Shown piece by piece: positions 8,952-16,768 of a DNA stretch of 55,000 nt. The translations under genes and the position numbers were made by a program. Each line of letters opens with the position of its first letter. Position 1 is the first letter of the stretch. The notes under the pieces were generated by a model. That model made no database searches and had not been told where the DNA came from. It saw only the letters and a program-made list of their open reading frames with translations. Origin of the DNA: Terriglobales bacterium (GTDB lineage Bacteria; Acidobacteriota; Terriglobia; Terriglobales; Acidobacteriaceae); assembly GCA_035567895.1 (NCBI GenBank), contig DATMPC010000074.1, positions 1 through 55,000 on the forward strand, in the 5' to 3' direction.

Positions 8952-8997
8952 CGCTGAAACTCCCAACAGACAATTTAACTAACAGCACAGGATCTTT

Positions 8998-9071
8998 GGG
9001 CGGTCGACTAATGGTAGGTCAAGTGCCTTTGGAGCACTTTGTCTAGGTTCGAATCCTAGCCGCCCAGCCAA
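8998..9071 (+). tRNA. tRNA-Gln (anticodon TTG)
   Basis: Complete cloverleaf. Acceptor TGGGCGG (8998-9004) pairs with CCGCCCA (9061-9067). The D-arm stem is GAC/GTC; the anticodon stem AGTGC/GCACT encloses CTTTGGA with anticodon TTG at 9030-9032; the T-arm CTAGG-TTCGAAT-CCTAG follows. CCA is encoded at 9069-9071. It sits between ispE and prs. Confidence 0.97.
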
Positions 9072-9170
9072 GTAAGAAGACAGCGGGGAGTTTTCTAATC
9101 AGGAAATTCCAGAAGCACTTAGTCCCGGGCAAATGAAAGAAAACCAGCTTTCACGAGGCTTAGCGCAACT

Positions 9171-10217
9171 ATGACGACGATCGCAACCGCAGTCGACAAG
9201 CAGCAGCAGAAGGGTCAAGCAACCGTGCAGACGCCGCCGGCGCAGAAGACCGAGCGCAAGCCGCAGCGTCATCGCGATAACGACCGTTTCAAGATCTTCT
9301 GCGGCTCGGCCAACGAGAAGCTTGCAGACGATATTTGCAGGTTTCTCGAGATTCCGCGCGGACAATCGCACTTGCAGCGCTTCTCCGACGGTGAGGTTTA
9401 CTTTCAGTTGCTGGAGAACGTGCGCGGCGCCGATGTTTTCGTCGTGCAGCCCACGTGCTTCCCGGTGGATGAGCACTTGATGGAGTTGCTCTTGATGATC
9501 GACGCGCTGAAGCGGGCTTCGGCGCGCAGGATCACTCCGGTGATCCCGTATTACGGATATTCGCGGCAGGACCGCAAGGACAAGCCTCGCGTTGCTGTTT
9601 CGGCGAAGTTGGTGGCGGACTTGCTAACCACGGCTGGTGCGCATCGGGCGCTGGTGGTTGATTTACACGCGCCGCAGATTCAGGGATTCTTCAATATTCC
9701 GGTGGATCACCTGTTTGCCTCGCCGGTACTGGTTTCGGCGGTGAGGGATTTGAACTTGCCCGACCTGACGGTGGTATCGCCAGATGCAGGCGGCGTGGAG
9801 CGCGCGCGCTTCTTTGCCAAAAAGATGGACGCGGCGCTGGCTATCGTCGATAAGCGGCGCACGGACATGAATGTGACCGAAGTGATGCACGTGATCGGTG
9901 ATGTAAAGGGCCGCACTGCGCTGATTCTCGACGACATCATCGACACAGCGGGCACGCTGGTGAAGACTGCGGATGCGTTGCTCGAGGCTGGAGCGATTCG
10001 CGTGCTTGCGTGCGCATCGCATCCGGTGCTGTCAGGCCAAGCGTTGGAGCGCATTCACCATTCCCGCATCGAGCAGGTGATTGTGACGGACACGATCCCG
10101 CTAAGCGAAGCGGCGAAGAACGAGCCGAAGATCAAGGTTAAGTCGATCGCTGGGCTCCTGGCACGAGCGATCGAGAGCATTCATGAGGAGACGTCGGTAA
10201 GCAGCCTCTTTAGTTAG
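9171..10217 (+). CDS. prs: Ribose-phosphate pyrophosphokinase (PRPP synthetase)
   Basis: Makes PRPP from ribose 5-phosphate and ATP for purine, pyrimidine, histidine and tryptophan synthesis. The protein has 348 residues; the core begins at RFKIFCGSANEKLA, so there is an unusual polar N-terminal extension of about 38 residues rich in Gln/Lys/Arg. Seen: RQDRKDKPR, the flexible loop after VSAKLVADLL, DLHAPQIQGFF, and the PRPP-binding loop DDIIDTAGTL. A start just before the core was sought, but no suitable codon lies there, so the extension is kept. It follows the tRNA-Gln gene and precedes rplY, a common order (prs-rplY-pth). Confidence 0.95.
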   Translation: MTTIATAVDKQQQKGQATVQTPPAQKTERKPQRHRDNDRFKIFCGSANEKLADDICRFLEIPRGQSHLQRFSDGEVYFQLLENVRGADVFVVQPTCFPVDEHLMELLLMIDALKRASARRITPVIPYYGYSRQDRKDKPRVAVSAKLVADLLTTAGAHRALVVDLHAPQIQGFFNIPVDHLFASPVLVSAVRDLNLPDLTVVSPDAGGVERARFFAKKMDAALAIVDKRRTDMNVTEVMHVIGDVKGRTALILDDIIDTAGTLVKTADALLEAGAIRVLACASHPVLSGQALERIHHSRIEQVIVTDTIPLSEAAKNEPKIKVKSIAGLLARAIESIHEETSVSSLFS

Positions 10218-10228
10218 AGATCTCAGCA

Positions 10229-10256
10229 GTAAAGAAGCAGCATGCTGCATCTTTAC
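10229..10256. repeat. Family B 28-base palindrome, variant
   Basis: Reads GTAAAGAAGCAGCA followed by TGCTGCATCTTTAC. Compared with the main form GTAGAGACGCAGCA plus its reverse complement, base 4 and its partner have both changed (G-C to A-T), keeping the pairing; one other pair is broken. It lies in the prs-rplY gap, about 15 bases before the rplY Shine-Dalgarno site. Confidence 0.8.
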
Positions 10257-10275
10257 ATGCTTTTAAGGAAAAGGA

Positions 10276-11010
10276 ATGGCAACTCAGGAACTAGTAGAAG
10301 CACAACCGCGGCCCACAGATGAGGCTCGCTCGAAGAACGCTGCGCGCCGCGTGCGTCGCAGCGGAAATATCCCGGCTGTAGTCTACGGCGCGAAGAAAGA
10401 GTCGGTCGCCGTGACTGTGAATCCCAAGCAGATCAGCCGCATTCTCCACTCTGAGAGCGGTCACAACACCGTGTTCGATCTGAAAGTGGGCAGCGAGCAG
10501 AGCAAAGCGATGATCGTCGACTGGCAGTACGAGCCTATTAAGGGCAGCCTGCTCCATATCGATCTGAAGCGTATCGCCATGGATAAGGCGCTTCGCGTGA
10601 AGGTGCCGGTGCAATTGACCGGCGTGCCCGAAGGTGTGAAGACGCAGGGCGGAATTCTCGAGCAGATCGTGCGCGAAGTGGAAATCGAGTGTCTGCCGTC
10701 AGACATTCCCGACCATATCGACGTCGATGTGACCCCGCTGGTGTTCGGCCAGGTATTCCGCGTCTCCGATCTGCCTCATAGCGGCAAGCTCAAATTCATC
10801 ACTGACGAGACGCAGCCTGTAGCGCACATCACGTCGGTGAAGGAAGTGGTTGAGGCAGCTCCGGCTGAGGCTGGTGCCGAGGTAGCAGCAGCTCCGGCTG
10901 AGCCCGAGGTCATCAAGAAAGGCAAGCAGGAGACCGAGGAAGGTGCAGCTCCTGAGGCCGCGGCTAAGCCCGAAGGCGGTAAGAAGGCTGAGGGCAAGAA
11001 GAAAGAGTGA
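10276..11010 (+). CDS. rplY: 50S ribosomal protein L25 (CTC/TL5 type)
   Basis: Large-subunit protein that binds 5S rRNA, here the long CTC form of 244 residues. Seen: N-terminal KNAARRVRRSGNIPAVVYG, the 5S-binding core and the second beta-domain, then an Ala/Glu/Lys-rich tail from about residue 195 (EAAPAEAGAEVAAAPAEPE) that is disordered in the family. AAGGAAAAGG lies just upstream of the ATG. The stop codon overlaps the pth GTG start (GTGA), so the two are translationally coupled. Confidence 0.95.
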   Translation: MATQELVEAQPRPTDEARSKNAARRVRRSGNIPAVVYGAKKESVAVTVNPKQISRILHSESGHNTVFDLKVGSEQSKAMIVDWQYEPIKGSLLHIDLKRIAMDKALRVKVPVQLTGVPEGVKTQGGILEQIVREVEIECLPSDIPDHIDVDVTPLVFGQVFRVSDLPHSGKLKFITDETQPVAHITSVKEVVEAAPAEAGAEVAAAPAEPEVIKKGKQETEEGAAPEAAAKPEGGKKAEGKKKE

Positions 11011-11606
11011 AGCTGGTCGTCGGTCTGGGCAATCCCGGCATCGAGTACCAGTTCACGCCGCACAATCTTGGCTTCCTGACTATCGATCGCGTCGCCGAGC
11101 GGTGCAAGGTTGATGTCGCAAGCCGCCGATGCCAGGCGGCTACAGGCAAGGTGAGGCTTGCAGGACACGAAGTCCTGCTGGCTAAGCCAGAGACCTATAT
11201 GAACCTCAGCGGGCTTTCGGTAAGAAAGCTGGTTGAGGATCTTGAGGTAAATCCGGCGAGCGATCTGATCGTCGTCTACGACGAATTGGATTTGCCGTTC
11301 GGTGCGATTCGGATTCGTCAACGCGGTGGGACGGCGGGCCACAACGGACTCGAGTCAGTGGTCGGCTCGCTCGGTACCGACGAGTTCATCCGGGTGAGGT
11401 TGGGGATCCAACCGGATCATCCGGTACGCGACGGCGCGAAGTTCGTTTTGGGACAGTTCAAGAAGTCGCAGTTGGAAGTTGTGGATGAACTGATCGAGCG
11501 CGCTGCCGATGCAGTAGAAGCGATTTTGAAGGACGGCCTGGCAGCGGCGATGAACCGCTTCAACCAGCGTCCGAAGAACACAGCCGAGGGCGGCTGTGCC
11601 ACATAA
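11007..11606 (+). CDS. pth: Peptidyl-tRNA hydrolase
   Basis: Frees tRNA from peptidyl-tRNA that has dropped off the ribosome. The protein has 199 residues. Seen: VVGLGNPGIEYQFTPHNLGF with the catalytic histidine in TPHN (normally TRHN), KPETYMNLSG, DELDLPFG, GGTAGHNGLESV and FIRVRLGI. The GTG start overlaps the rplY stop by three bases. The last residues NTAEGGCAT are encoded by a palindrome (11579-11598) that occurs again inside the GT39 gene, so the natural end has been replaced or extended by repeat sequence. Confidence 0.95.
   Translation: MKLVVGLGNPGIEYQFTPHNLGFLTIDRVAERCKVDVASRRCQAATGKVRLAGHEVLLAKPETYMNLSGLSVRKLVEDLEVNPASDLIVVYDELDLPFGAIRIRQRGGTAGHNGLESVVGSLGTDEFIRVRLGIQPDHPVRDGAKFVLGQFKKSQLEVVDELIERAADAVEAILKDGLAAAMNRFNQRPKNTAEGGCAT
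11579..11598. repeat. Family H palindrome (CACAGCCG-N4-CGGCTGTG), copy 1
   Basis: Eight-base stem CACAGCCG/CGGCTGTG around AGGG, inside the last codons of pth. Its reverse complement is identical over about 25 bases, flanks included, to the copy at 23894-23913. Confidence 0.85.
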
Positions 11607-11618
11607 GAAGGGAAGAGA

Positions 11619-12026
11619 ATGCAACAACGTACCTACGAAGTGATGTTTATTGTCCGGCCTGACCTGCAGGAGGAGGAGATCGACAAGCTGATCTCGAACC
11701 TCGAATCCCAGGCGACCAATGCCGGCGCAACTGTGAAGAACGTGGAGCGCATGGGCAAGCGCCGTCTCGCGTACGTCGTGCGCAAGTTCGCGGATGGCTT
11801 CTACATCCTGCTGACGGTTGATGCCGACGGCAAGGCGATTCACGAGATCGAGCGCCGTTTGCGCGTGTCAGAGCCTGTGATCAAGTTCATTAGCGTGCGC
11901 ATCGACGAAGAGCAGAAGCGTCTGGAGAAGATCAAGCAGCTTCGCTCGACGCGCGTGAAGCGCTCGACGGCGGAATCCGCGCCAGCGCCGGAACCTGCAG
12001 CAGCGGCTCCGGCAGCAACGGCGTAA
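11619..12026 (+). CDS. rpsF: 30S ribosomal protein S6
   Basis: Small-subunit protein that pairs with S18 on the platform; 135 residues. Seen: TYEVMFIVRPDLQEEEI, NVERMGKRRLAYVVRKFADGFYIL and the terminal beta strand RRLRVSEPVIKFISVRID, followed by a basic then Ala/Pro/Glu-rich tail. GGGAAGAGA lies before the ATG. The start lies 12 bases after pth and is followed by a repeat-filled gap, then rpsR. No ssb gene separates rpsF and rpsR, unlike many bacteria. Confidence 0.95.
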   Translation: MQQRTYEVMFIVRPDLQEEEIDKLISNLESQATNAGATVKNVERMGKRRLAYVVRKFADGFYILLTVDADGKAIHEIERRLRVSEPVIKFISVRIDEEQKRLEKIKQLRSTRVKRSTAESAPAPEPAAAAPAATA

Positions 12027-12120
12027 GAAGCTTCTGGCCACTGGCGCTTGCTGCTGGCCAGTCGCTAGCTCTAAGAACCAGCAACTAGCCAGAAGCAGCA
12101 GCTAGAAGCGAGCAGCTATT
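12027..12120. repeat. Family D repeat (AGCTGCTGGC words), copy 1
   Basis: Imperfect inverted array of CTGGCC, GCTAGC and AGCAGC words filling the whole rpsF-rpsR gap, up to the AAGGAGA site of rpsR. Related to the cleaner copy at 12472-12602. Confidence 0.65.
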
Positions 12121-12132
12121 TTAAGGAGAAAC

Positions 12133-12468
12133 ATGTCAGATACACCCACACCAACTACCGCGGGCGGAGGACAAGACCGGCAGGACCGCGGACCGCGTCG
12201 CGATTCCCGGGGTGGCCCCGGAGGCCAAGGCGGGCGCGAGGGCGGACGCAAATTTTTCCGCCGCAAGAAAGTCTGCAAGTTTTGCGTGGAGAAGATCGAC
12301 TCCATCAACTACAAGGACGTGCGCCTGCTCTCCGGGTTTGTTGCCGAGCGGGGGAAGATCGTTCCTCGCCGTCTGACCGGAGTCTGCACGCCACACCAGC
12401 GTCGCCTGAGCGCCGCCATCAAGCAGGCGCGCAATATCGCGCTGCTGCCATTTGCAGCGAGGTTCTAA
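12133..12468 (+). CDS. rpsR: 30S ribosomal protein S18
   Basis: Small-subunit protein next to S6; 111 residues, longer than the usual 75-90 because of a Gly/Arg/Asp-rich N-terminal part of about 38 residues. The core runs from [13 protein letters not shown] through [45 protein letters not shown] to the end. Cysteines CKFC and GVC suggest a zinc-binding (C+) form. AAGGAG lies eight bases before the ATG. Confidence 0.95.
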   Translation: MSDTPTPTTAGGGQDRQDRGPRRDSRGGPGGQGGREGGRKFFRRKKVCKFCVEKIDSINYKDVRLLSGFVAERGKIVPRRLTGVCTPHQRRLSAAIKQARNIALLPFAARF

Positions 12469-12471
12469 ACG

Positions 12472-12602
12472 AAGCTGCTGGCTGCTAGCTACTAGCTGCT
12501 GGCTTGTTCGCGCATACGGCAAGAGTGCCAGTATCGAGGTCAAATTCTAGTGAGATCGCGCTGCGCTTTGGCTAGCGGCTAGGAGCTAGCAGCCAGCAGC
12601 TT
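12472..12602. repeat. Family D inverted repeat, copy 2
   Basis: The left arm 12472-12503 (AAGCTGCTGGCTGCTAGC and on) pairs with 12571-12602 at about 27 of 32 positions. It fills nearly the entire rpsR-rplI gap. Confidence 0.8.
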
Positions 12603-12613
12603 GGAGTTATCCA

Positions 12614-13075
12614 ATGGAAGTCATTCTGAAAGAAGATGTAGAAAAGCTTGGCCACCGCGGCGACATCGTGAAGGTCGCTGAAGGTTTTGGCCGCAATTTT
12701 TTGCTGCCGCGCAAGCTCGCCATTGAGGCCAGCAAAGCGAATAAGGCAGTGATCGATCAGATGAAGGCCGCTGCAGTGCGCAAATCGGCCAAGGAAAAGA
12801 CCGGCGCCGAGGCGCTCGCTCAACAACTCAACGAAGTGCAGCTTACCTTTGAGCGCAAAACGGGGGAGAAGGATCACCTGTTCGGCTCGGTTACGTCGTC
12901 CGATATTGCAACAGCTCTTGAAGGCAAGGGATTCAAGGTCGATCGCCGCAAGGTTCATCTGGATGATCCGCTTAAGAGCCTGGGCGAGTTCCACGTTCCC
13001 GTGAAACTCCATCGCGAGGTTACGGCACACGTAAAGGTCACGGTGAAGCCCGAAGGCGGCGAAGCAGGGGCATAG
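12614..13075 (+). CDS. rplI: 50S ribosomal protein L9
   Basis: Large-subunit protein that bridges from the L1 stalk; 153 residues, full length. Seen: N-terminal MEVILKEDVEKLGHRGDIVKVAEGFGRNFLLPRKLA, the long connecting helix (about 45-75) and the C-terminal domain with LFGSVTSSDIA and ILDDPLKSLGEF-like LDDPLKSLGEFHVPVKLH. GGAG lies eight bases before the ATG. Last gene of the prs-rplI run; a terminator follows. Confidence 0.95.
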   Translation: MEVILKEDVEKLGHRGDIVKVAEGFGRNFLLPRKLAIEASKANKAVIDQMKAAAVRKSAKEKTGAEALAQQLNEVQLTFERKTGEKDHLFGSVTSSDIATALEGKGFKVDRRKVHLDDPLKSLGEFHVPVKLHREVTAHVKVTVKPEGGEAGA

Positions 13076-13096
13076 GTAGCTCCAGCAGATAAAAAA

Positions 13097-13130
13097 GGCC
13101 GTCCCAAAAAGGGGACGGCCAGTTGTTTCT
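13097..13130. terminator. Bidirectional intrinsic terminator
   Basis: Nine-base stem GGCCGTCCC / GGGACGGCC around a short loop. On the minus strand it is followed by TTTTTT, on the plus strand by a weaker T-rich run. It serves the converging rplI gene and the secreted protein gene at 13145. Confidence 0.9.
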
Positions 13131-13144
13131 AGTCGCTCGAAGTT

Positions 13145-14125
13145 CTACTGCTGATTCACCTGCAGCAGCATCTGTGTGCCACTATCAAGCTTTACATTCT
13201 TTCCGGCCGAGGTAATTACCGATCCCTGGGTTGCGTTGGACGCAGCGCCGCTAAGCTGCAGCCCATTCAGTCCGATGACTCCCTGGCTGTTCGAAGTGAG
13301 CTGACCAGCAGCGCCGCGCGTGGCGCCATTCACGGCCCCGCCCGCATTCGCGCCAGCGCCAGCGGCCGTGTTGCCAACTCCGCTTGCAACTCCGCCCGCG
13401 GTGCTACCGACCGCACTCGTCGCGCCACCCACGGTGCGACCGGCGCCACCGAGCAGGCCTCCACCTCCGCCTTCTCCAGCAGACACGCCTCCGGCGGCCT
13501 GGCTACCCAAGGATGAACTACCGGCGAGAGTGTCGTCCCCCGTCGAAGCGGACGCGCTGTTGGCCGCCGCGGCGATTGCCTTAATGCTCGCGTTTAGGGG
13601 AACCTGTTGTCCATTTTTCAGCACGGCGTGGTCGAATGCGATCCCCAATGCGGATTCGGAATCTCCATTCGCTTTGGCTTTCGCGTCGGTCACATGTCCA
13701 ACCAAGCGCGATCCACGCGGAATCACCACGCCTGACGCGGAATGAACTTCCTGCGTTGTCTTGGCCGTGATCTCGTCCCCAGGCTTGGCCTTGCGCGCAT
13801 CAACCGGCTTGCTGAGGGTCGCGGGAATTGTTGTTCCCGCTGCCAACTCACCGGCGCCGTTGGCGCTGGTGCCTACGGATTTTCCATTTACGGAAGCAGC
13901 GTTGTCGTTACTGGCGCTTCCGCTGGCATCCGCATTCCCTTTGCGATGCTTGCGATCTGCCTGTGCATTTGCATCGACCGAGGTGTTCGAGTTTACGTTT
14001 GCGTTGTTTTGCCCGGCCTGGACGCTAGTGCTGCTATTCGCAGAACCGCTGGCCTGGGCATCCGTTTGGGCGGACGCGAAACTTACGAGGCTGACTGCCG
14101 CAACTGCAACTAGTAACAGTTTCAT
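13145..14125 (-). CDS. Secreted Gly/Ala/Ser/Asn-rich protein
   Basis: Exported protein of 326 residues, function unknown. Seen: signal peptide MKLLLVAVAAVSLVSFASAQ, an Asn/Ser/Ala-rich region (about 21-85), a folded-looking middle (about 90-185) with AAGTTIPATLSKPVDARKAKPGD and GVVIPRGSRLVGHV, a Gly/Ala-rich stretch (about 195-270) and a closing GKNVKLDSGTQMLLQV. The middle resembles the beta-barrel core of TrbI/VirB10-like proteins, but there is no conjugation context, so it is more likely a cell-envelope protein. AAGGAGAAG lies 11 bases before ATG 14125. Confidence 0.75.
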   Translation of the reverse strand: MKLLLVAVAAVSLVSFASAQTDAQASGSANSSTSVQAGQNNANVNSNTSVDANAQADRKHRKGNADASGSASNDNAASVNGKSVGTSANGAGELAAGTTIPATLSKPVDARKAKPGDEITAKTTQEVHSASGVVIPRGSRLVGHVTDAKAKANGDSESALGIAFDHAVLKNGQQVPLNASIKAIAAAANSASASTGDDTLAGSSSLGSQAAGGVSAGEGGGGGLLGGAGRTVGGATSAVGSTAGGVASGVGNTAAGAGANAGGAVNGATRGAAGQLTSNSQGVIGLNGLQLSGAASNATQGSVITSAGKNVKLDSGTQMLLQVNQQ

Positions 14126-14179
14126 GCGATTGTCTTCTCCTTAACTGACTCGGAAAATGTTTTAAGTTTTGGGCCGCAA

Positions 14180-14611
14180 CTACTTGGCTGCGCGCTCGCT
14201 GACGTTGTGCGTCGAGCCCGTGTTGATGATCTGCATCGAGGTCACGGAATACTCCCGCTCCTTGCCATCGAGTTCAGGTACAGCCAACAGCAACTTGTCC
14301 TTCTTAATCCGGAACTCCGCACGCTCCCCCACCGGCAACAGCACCGGGTGCTTTTCCTCGCGGGGACGAATGCGGTACATCACGCGATCAGTCTTGAGCA
14401 CGTACTCCTGGCAGAGCATCTCGCGCTGTTTCTTGTGTGCTCCGTCCGTGCCGAGGATTTCTCCGGCAAAGCTCTTCCCGCTGTTTTCATCGATTCCGCA
14501 GGTCACCGCGTCCATGTTTGAGATAGTCCCAGTCTGGCGGAAAATCGGCTCATCCTTAGCGAATGCGAAAGAGCCGAGCATTAAAAAGCAAATTGCAATC
14601 GTTGACTTCAT
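14180..14611 (-). CDS. Small secreted hypothetical protein
   Basis: Exported protein of 143 residues with signal peptide MKSTIAICFLMLGSFAFA. The mature part holds two cysteines (AVTCGIDE and REMLCQEY), which could form a disulfide, and beta-rich stretches (VMYRIRPREEKHPVLLPVG, REYSVTSMQI). I do not recognise the family. ATG 14611 is preferred: it has AGGAGG six bases upstream and begins the signal peptide. It lies upstream of the Gly-rich secreted protein on the same strand, 54 bases away. Confidence 0.65.
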   Translation of the reverse strand: MKSTIAICFLMLGSFAFAKDEPIFRQTGTISNMDAVTCGIDENSGKSFAGEILGTDGAHKKQREMLCQEYVLKTDRVMYRIRPREEKHPVLLPVGERAEFRIKKDKLLLAVPELDGKEREYSVTSMQIINTGSTHNVSERAAK

Positions 14612-14997
14612 GGCGCCTCCTATCGGCGGAAGCTTGAAATGCAGATCGGATGCCACAAGCAGAGTAGATGCTGAATTGGGAGTACATGGTTGTTTTTCAG
14701 GGACTTAGGTTCGGTAACGCGAAATTGGACAATGACCCTTGGTAACCGGGAAAATCTTCTCGCGAAAGGAAGTATTGCGAGCATTCGGGCAGTCCACAAA
14801 AAGGTTGCCTCCCAGCATAGGCGCGCAGGGAACCGGGGTCACCTAGGAGAAGGAGAGCTTGGTTACCCCTGTGTATCGACGATTAATCGACCCGCGAATC
14901 AGCATCGCTGAACAGATCTTTACTCTTCCGTGCGCATGACATGGAGTCGTCGAACTCTTAAAATCAGGTATAAGCCACCTCACGAGGAAACCCAGTT
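14612..14997. other. Gap between divergent genes
   Basis: About 385 bases between the secreted protein gene and purH. No coding sequence or known RNA recognised. It holds TATAAG at about 14970-14975 as a possible purH -10 box and a GGTCACC/GGTTACC pair near 14837-14866. A purine riboswitch was considered, but no conserved core was found. Confidence 0.35.
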
Positions 14998-16596
14998 TTG
15001 TCGCAGACCGAAATTCTCGAGACTCCCTCCAAGGCCATAGCAAAGCAGGTTAAGCCAGTACGGCGCGCCATTCTGAGCGTTACCGACAAAACCGACATTG
15101 TAGAATTCGCGCGTCACCTGGAGAAGGCAGGCGTTGAGCTAGTATCGACCGGAGGCACTGCAAAGTTGCTGCGTGATGCCGGCGTTCGCGTGAAAGACAT
15201 CTCGGACCTAACCGGCTTTCCCGAAATGCTTGATGGCCGGGTGAAGACTCTCCATCCCAAAGTGCATGGCGGAATTCTGCACGTTCGCGAGAACTCCGCG
15301 CATCGCGAGGCCGTCACCGAGCACGACATTCCCGCAATCGACATGGTCGTGGTGAATCTTTATGCGTTCGAAAAGACGGCTGCGCGTCCGGATGTCAACT
15401 TTGAAGATCTCATCGAAAACATCGACATCGGCGGACCGTCGATGCTACGGTCGGCAGCAAAGAATTTTCAAGATGTTGCAGTGGTGACTTCGCCGTCGGA
15501 TTACCGGAGCATCGCAGACGAGCTTTCCAGTACCGGCGGACTCTCCCTGGCTACGAAATGGAATTTAGCGAAGAAAGCGTTTGCTACCACAGCGGCTTAC
15601 GACAGTGCTATTGCGTCTGTGCTTGAGACGATCCCGGCGCCCGGCCAGCTTCCATCACGCGATCAATTTCCCCAAACTTTGCGCCTGGCGTTCTCGAAGC
15701 TGAAAGATCTGCGCTACGGAGAGAATCCTCACCAGAAGGCCGCTGCTTATTCGGACGGCTCAAATCGCGGAATTGCGAATGCGCGACAGTTTCAGGGGAA
15801 GGAGCTCTCCTACAACAATCTCGTCGACCTCGACGCAGCATGGGAGCTTTGTCGCGAGTTTGATGAGCCCATGTGCGCGATCATCAAGCACACGAATCCT
15901 TGTGGCGCTGCGACTGGTCCCGACGTTCTTACTGCGTACAAGCGTGCGTTGGAGGCAGATCCGGTCTCGGCCTTTGGTGGCGTTATCGGAATCAATCGCG
16001 AGATCGATGAAGTTGCCGCCGAGGAAATTGCCAAGCTGTTCGTGGAGGCCATCGCGGCTCCGAGCTACTCGGCTGCCGCCCTGACACGATTTGCCGCCAA
16101 GAAGAACCTTCGTCTGCTCGAAGTGATTGCCGACGCGCCCAAAACGGTACTCAAGCAAGTTTCTGGAGGCATGTTGCTTCAGGATGCGGACGTCCATTCT
16201 TTATCGTCCGCCGATTTGAAGATCGAGACGAAGAGACAGCCCGCGCCAGAAGAAATGTCAGCTCTGCTTTTCGCCTGGAAGGTCTGCAAGCACGTGAAGT
16301 CGAATGCGATCGTCTACGCCCGCAATGGGCAGGTCGTAGGTGTGGGAGCGGGTCAGATGAGCCGGGTTGACTCCTGCAAGATCGGCGCTGCTAAGGCGGT
16401 CTTGCCGCTGAACGGTACCGTCGCGGCTTCAGACGCATTTTTCCCCTTCCCGGACGGGGTGGAAGAGATTGCCAAGGCCGGCGCTACTGCCGTAATCCAG
16501 CCAGGTGGGTCGGTCCGCGACAATGAGGTGGTAGAGGCCGCTGACCGGCTGGGACTAGCGATGGTGTTTACCGGGGTGCGTCACTTCCGTCACTAA
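14998..16596 (+). CDS. purH: Bifunctional AICAR transformylase / IMP cyclohydrolase
   Basis: Catalyses the last two steps of IMP synthesis. The protein has 532 residues, full length. N-terminal IMP cyclohydrolase domain (about 20-170) with STGGTAKLLRDAGV and FPEMLDGRVKTLHPKVHGGI; C-terminal transformylase domain with the catalytic Lys-His in IIKHTNPCGAA and PFPDGVEEIAKAGATAVIQPGGSVRD, ending FTGVRHFRH. The start is a TTG with GAGG 11 bases upstream; no ATG or GTG lies nearby in frame. Confidence 0.96.
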   Translation: MSQTEILETPSKAIAKQVKPVRRAILSVTDKTDIVEFARHLEKAGVELVSTGGTAKLLRDAGVRVKDISDLTGFPEMLDGRVKTLHPKVHGGILHVRENSAHREAVTEHDIPAIDMVVVNLYAFEKTAARPDVNFEDLIENIDIGGPSMLRSAAKNFQDVAVVTSPSDYRSIADELSSTGGLSLATKWNLAKKAFATTAAYDSAIASVLETIPAPGQLPSRDQFPQTLRLAFSKLKDLRYGENPHQKAAAYSDGSNRGIANARQFQGKELSYNNLVDLDAAWELCREFDEPMCAIIKHTNPCGAATGPDVLTAYKRALEADPVSAFGGVIGINREIDEVAAEEIAKLFVEAIAAPSYSAAALTRFAAKKNLRLLEVIADAPKTVLKQVSGGMLLQDADVHSLSSADLKIETKRQPAPEEMSALLFAWKVCKHVKSNAIVYARNGQVVGVGAGQMSRVDSCKIGAAKAVLPLNGTVAASDAFFPFPDGVEEIAKAGATAVIQPGGSVRDNEVVEAADRLGLAMVFTGVRHFRH

Positions 16597-16768
16597 TACC
16601 AGGGCCTCAGGGGGCCAACTAAGGCGTACAATTTACATTGGCGACATCATCGCATTTGACCGGGCTTCGCCAGGCGACTGGTCGTGCATCGAACTAAGTG
16701 CAGATGCGAAACTGCCGCCTGCGCATCCAATAACTCGGGAGTAAAGCTTCATTCGGTCAAGCGAACTC

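Noticed and set aside
12027-12602. Possible CRISPR-like array
   Set aside because: Words are irregular, inverted and without uniform spacers; no cas genes.
14612-14997. Purine riboswitch upstream of purH
   Set aside because: No conserved core or three-way junction could be recognised.
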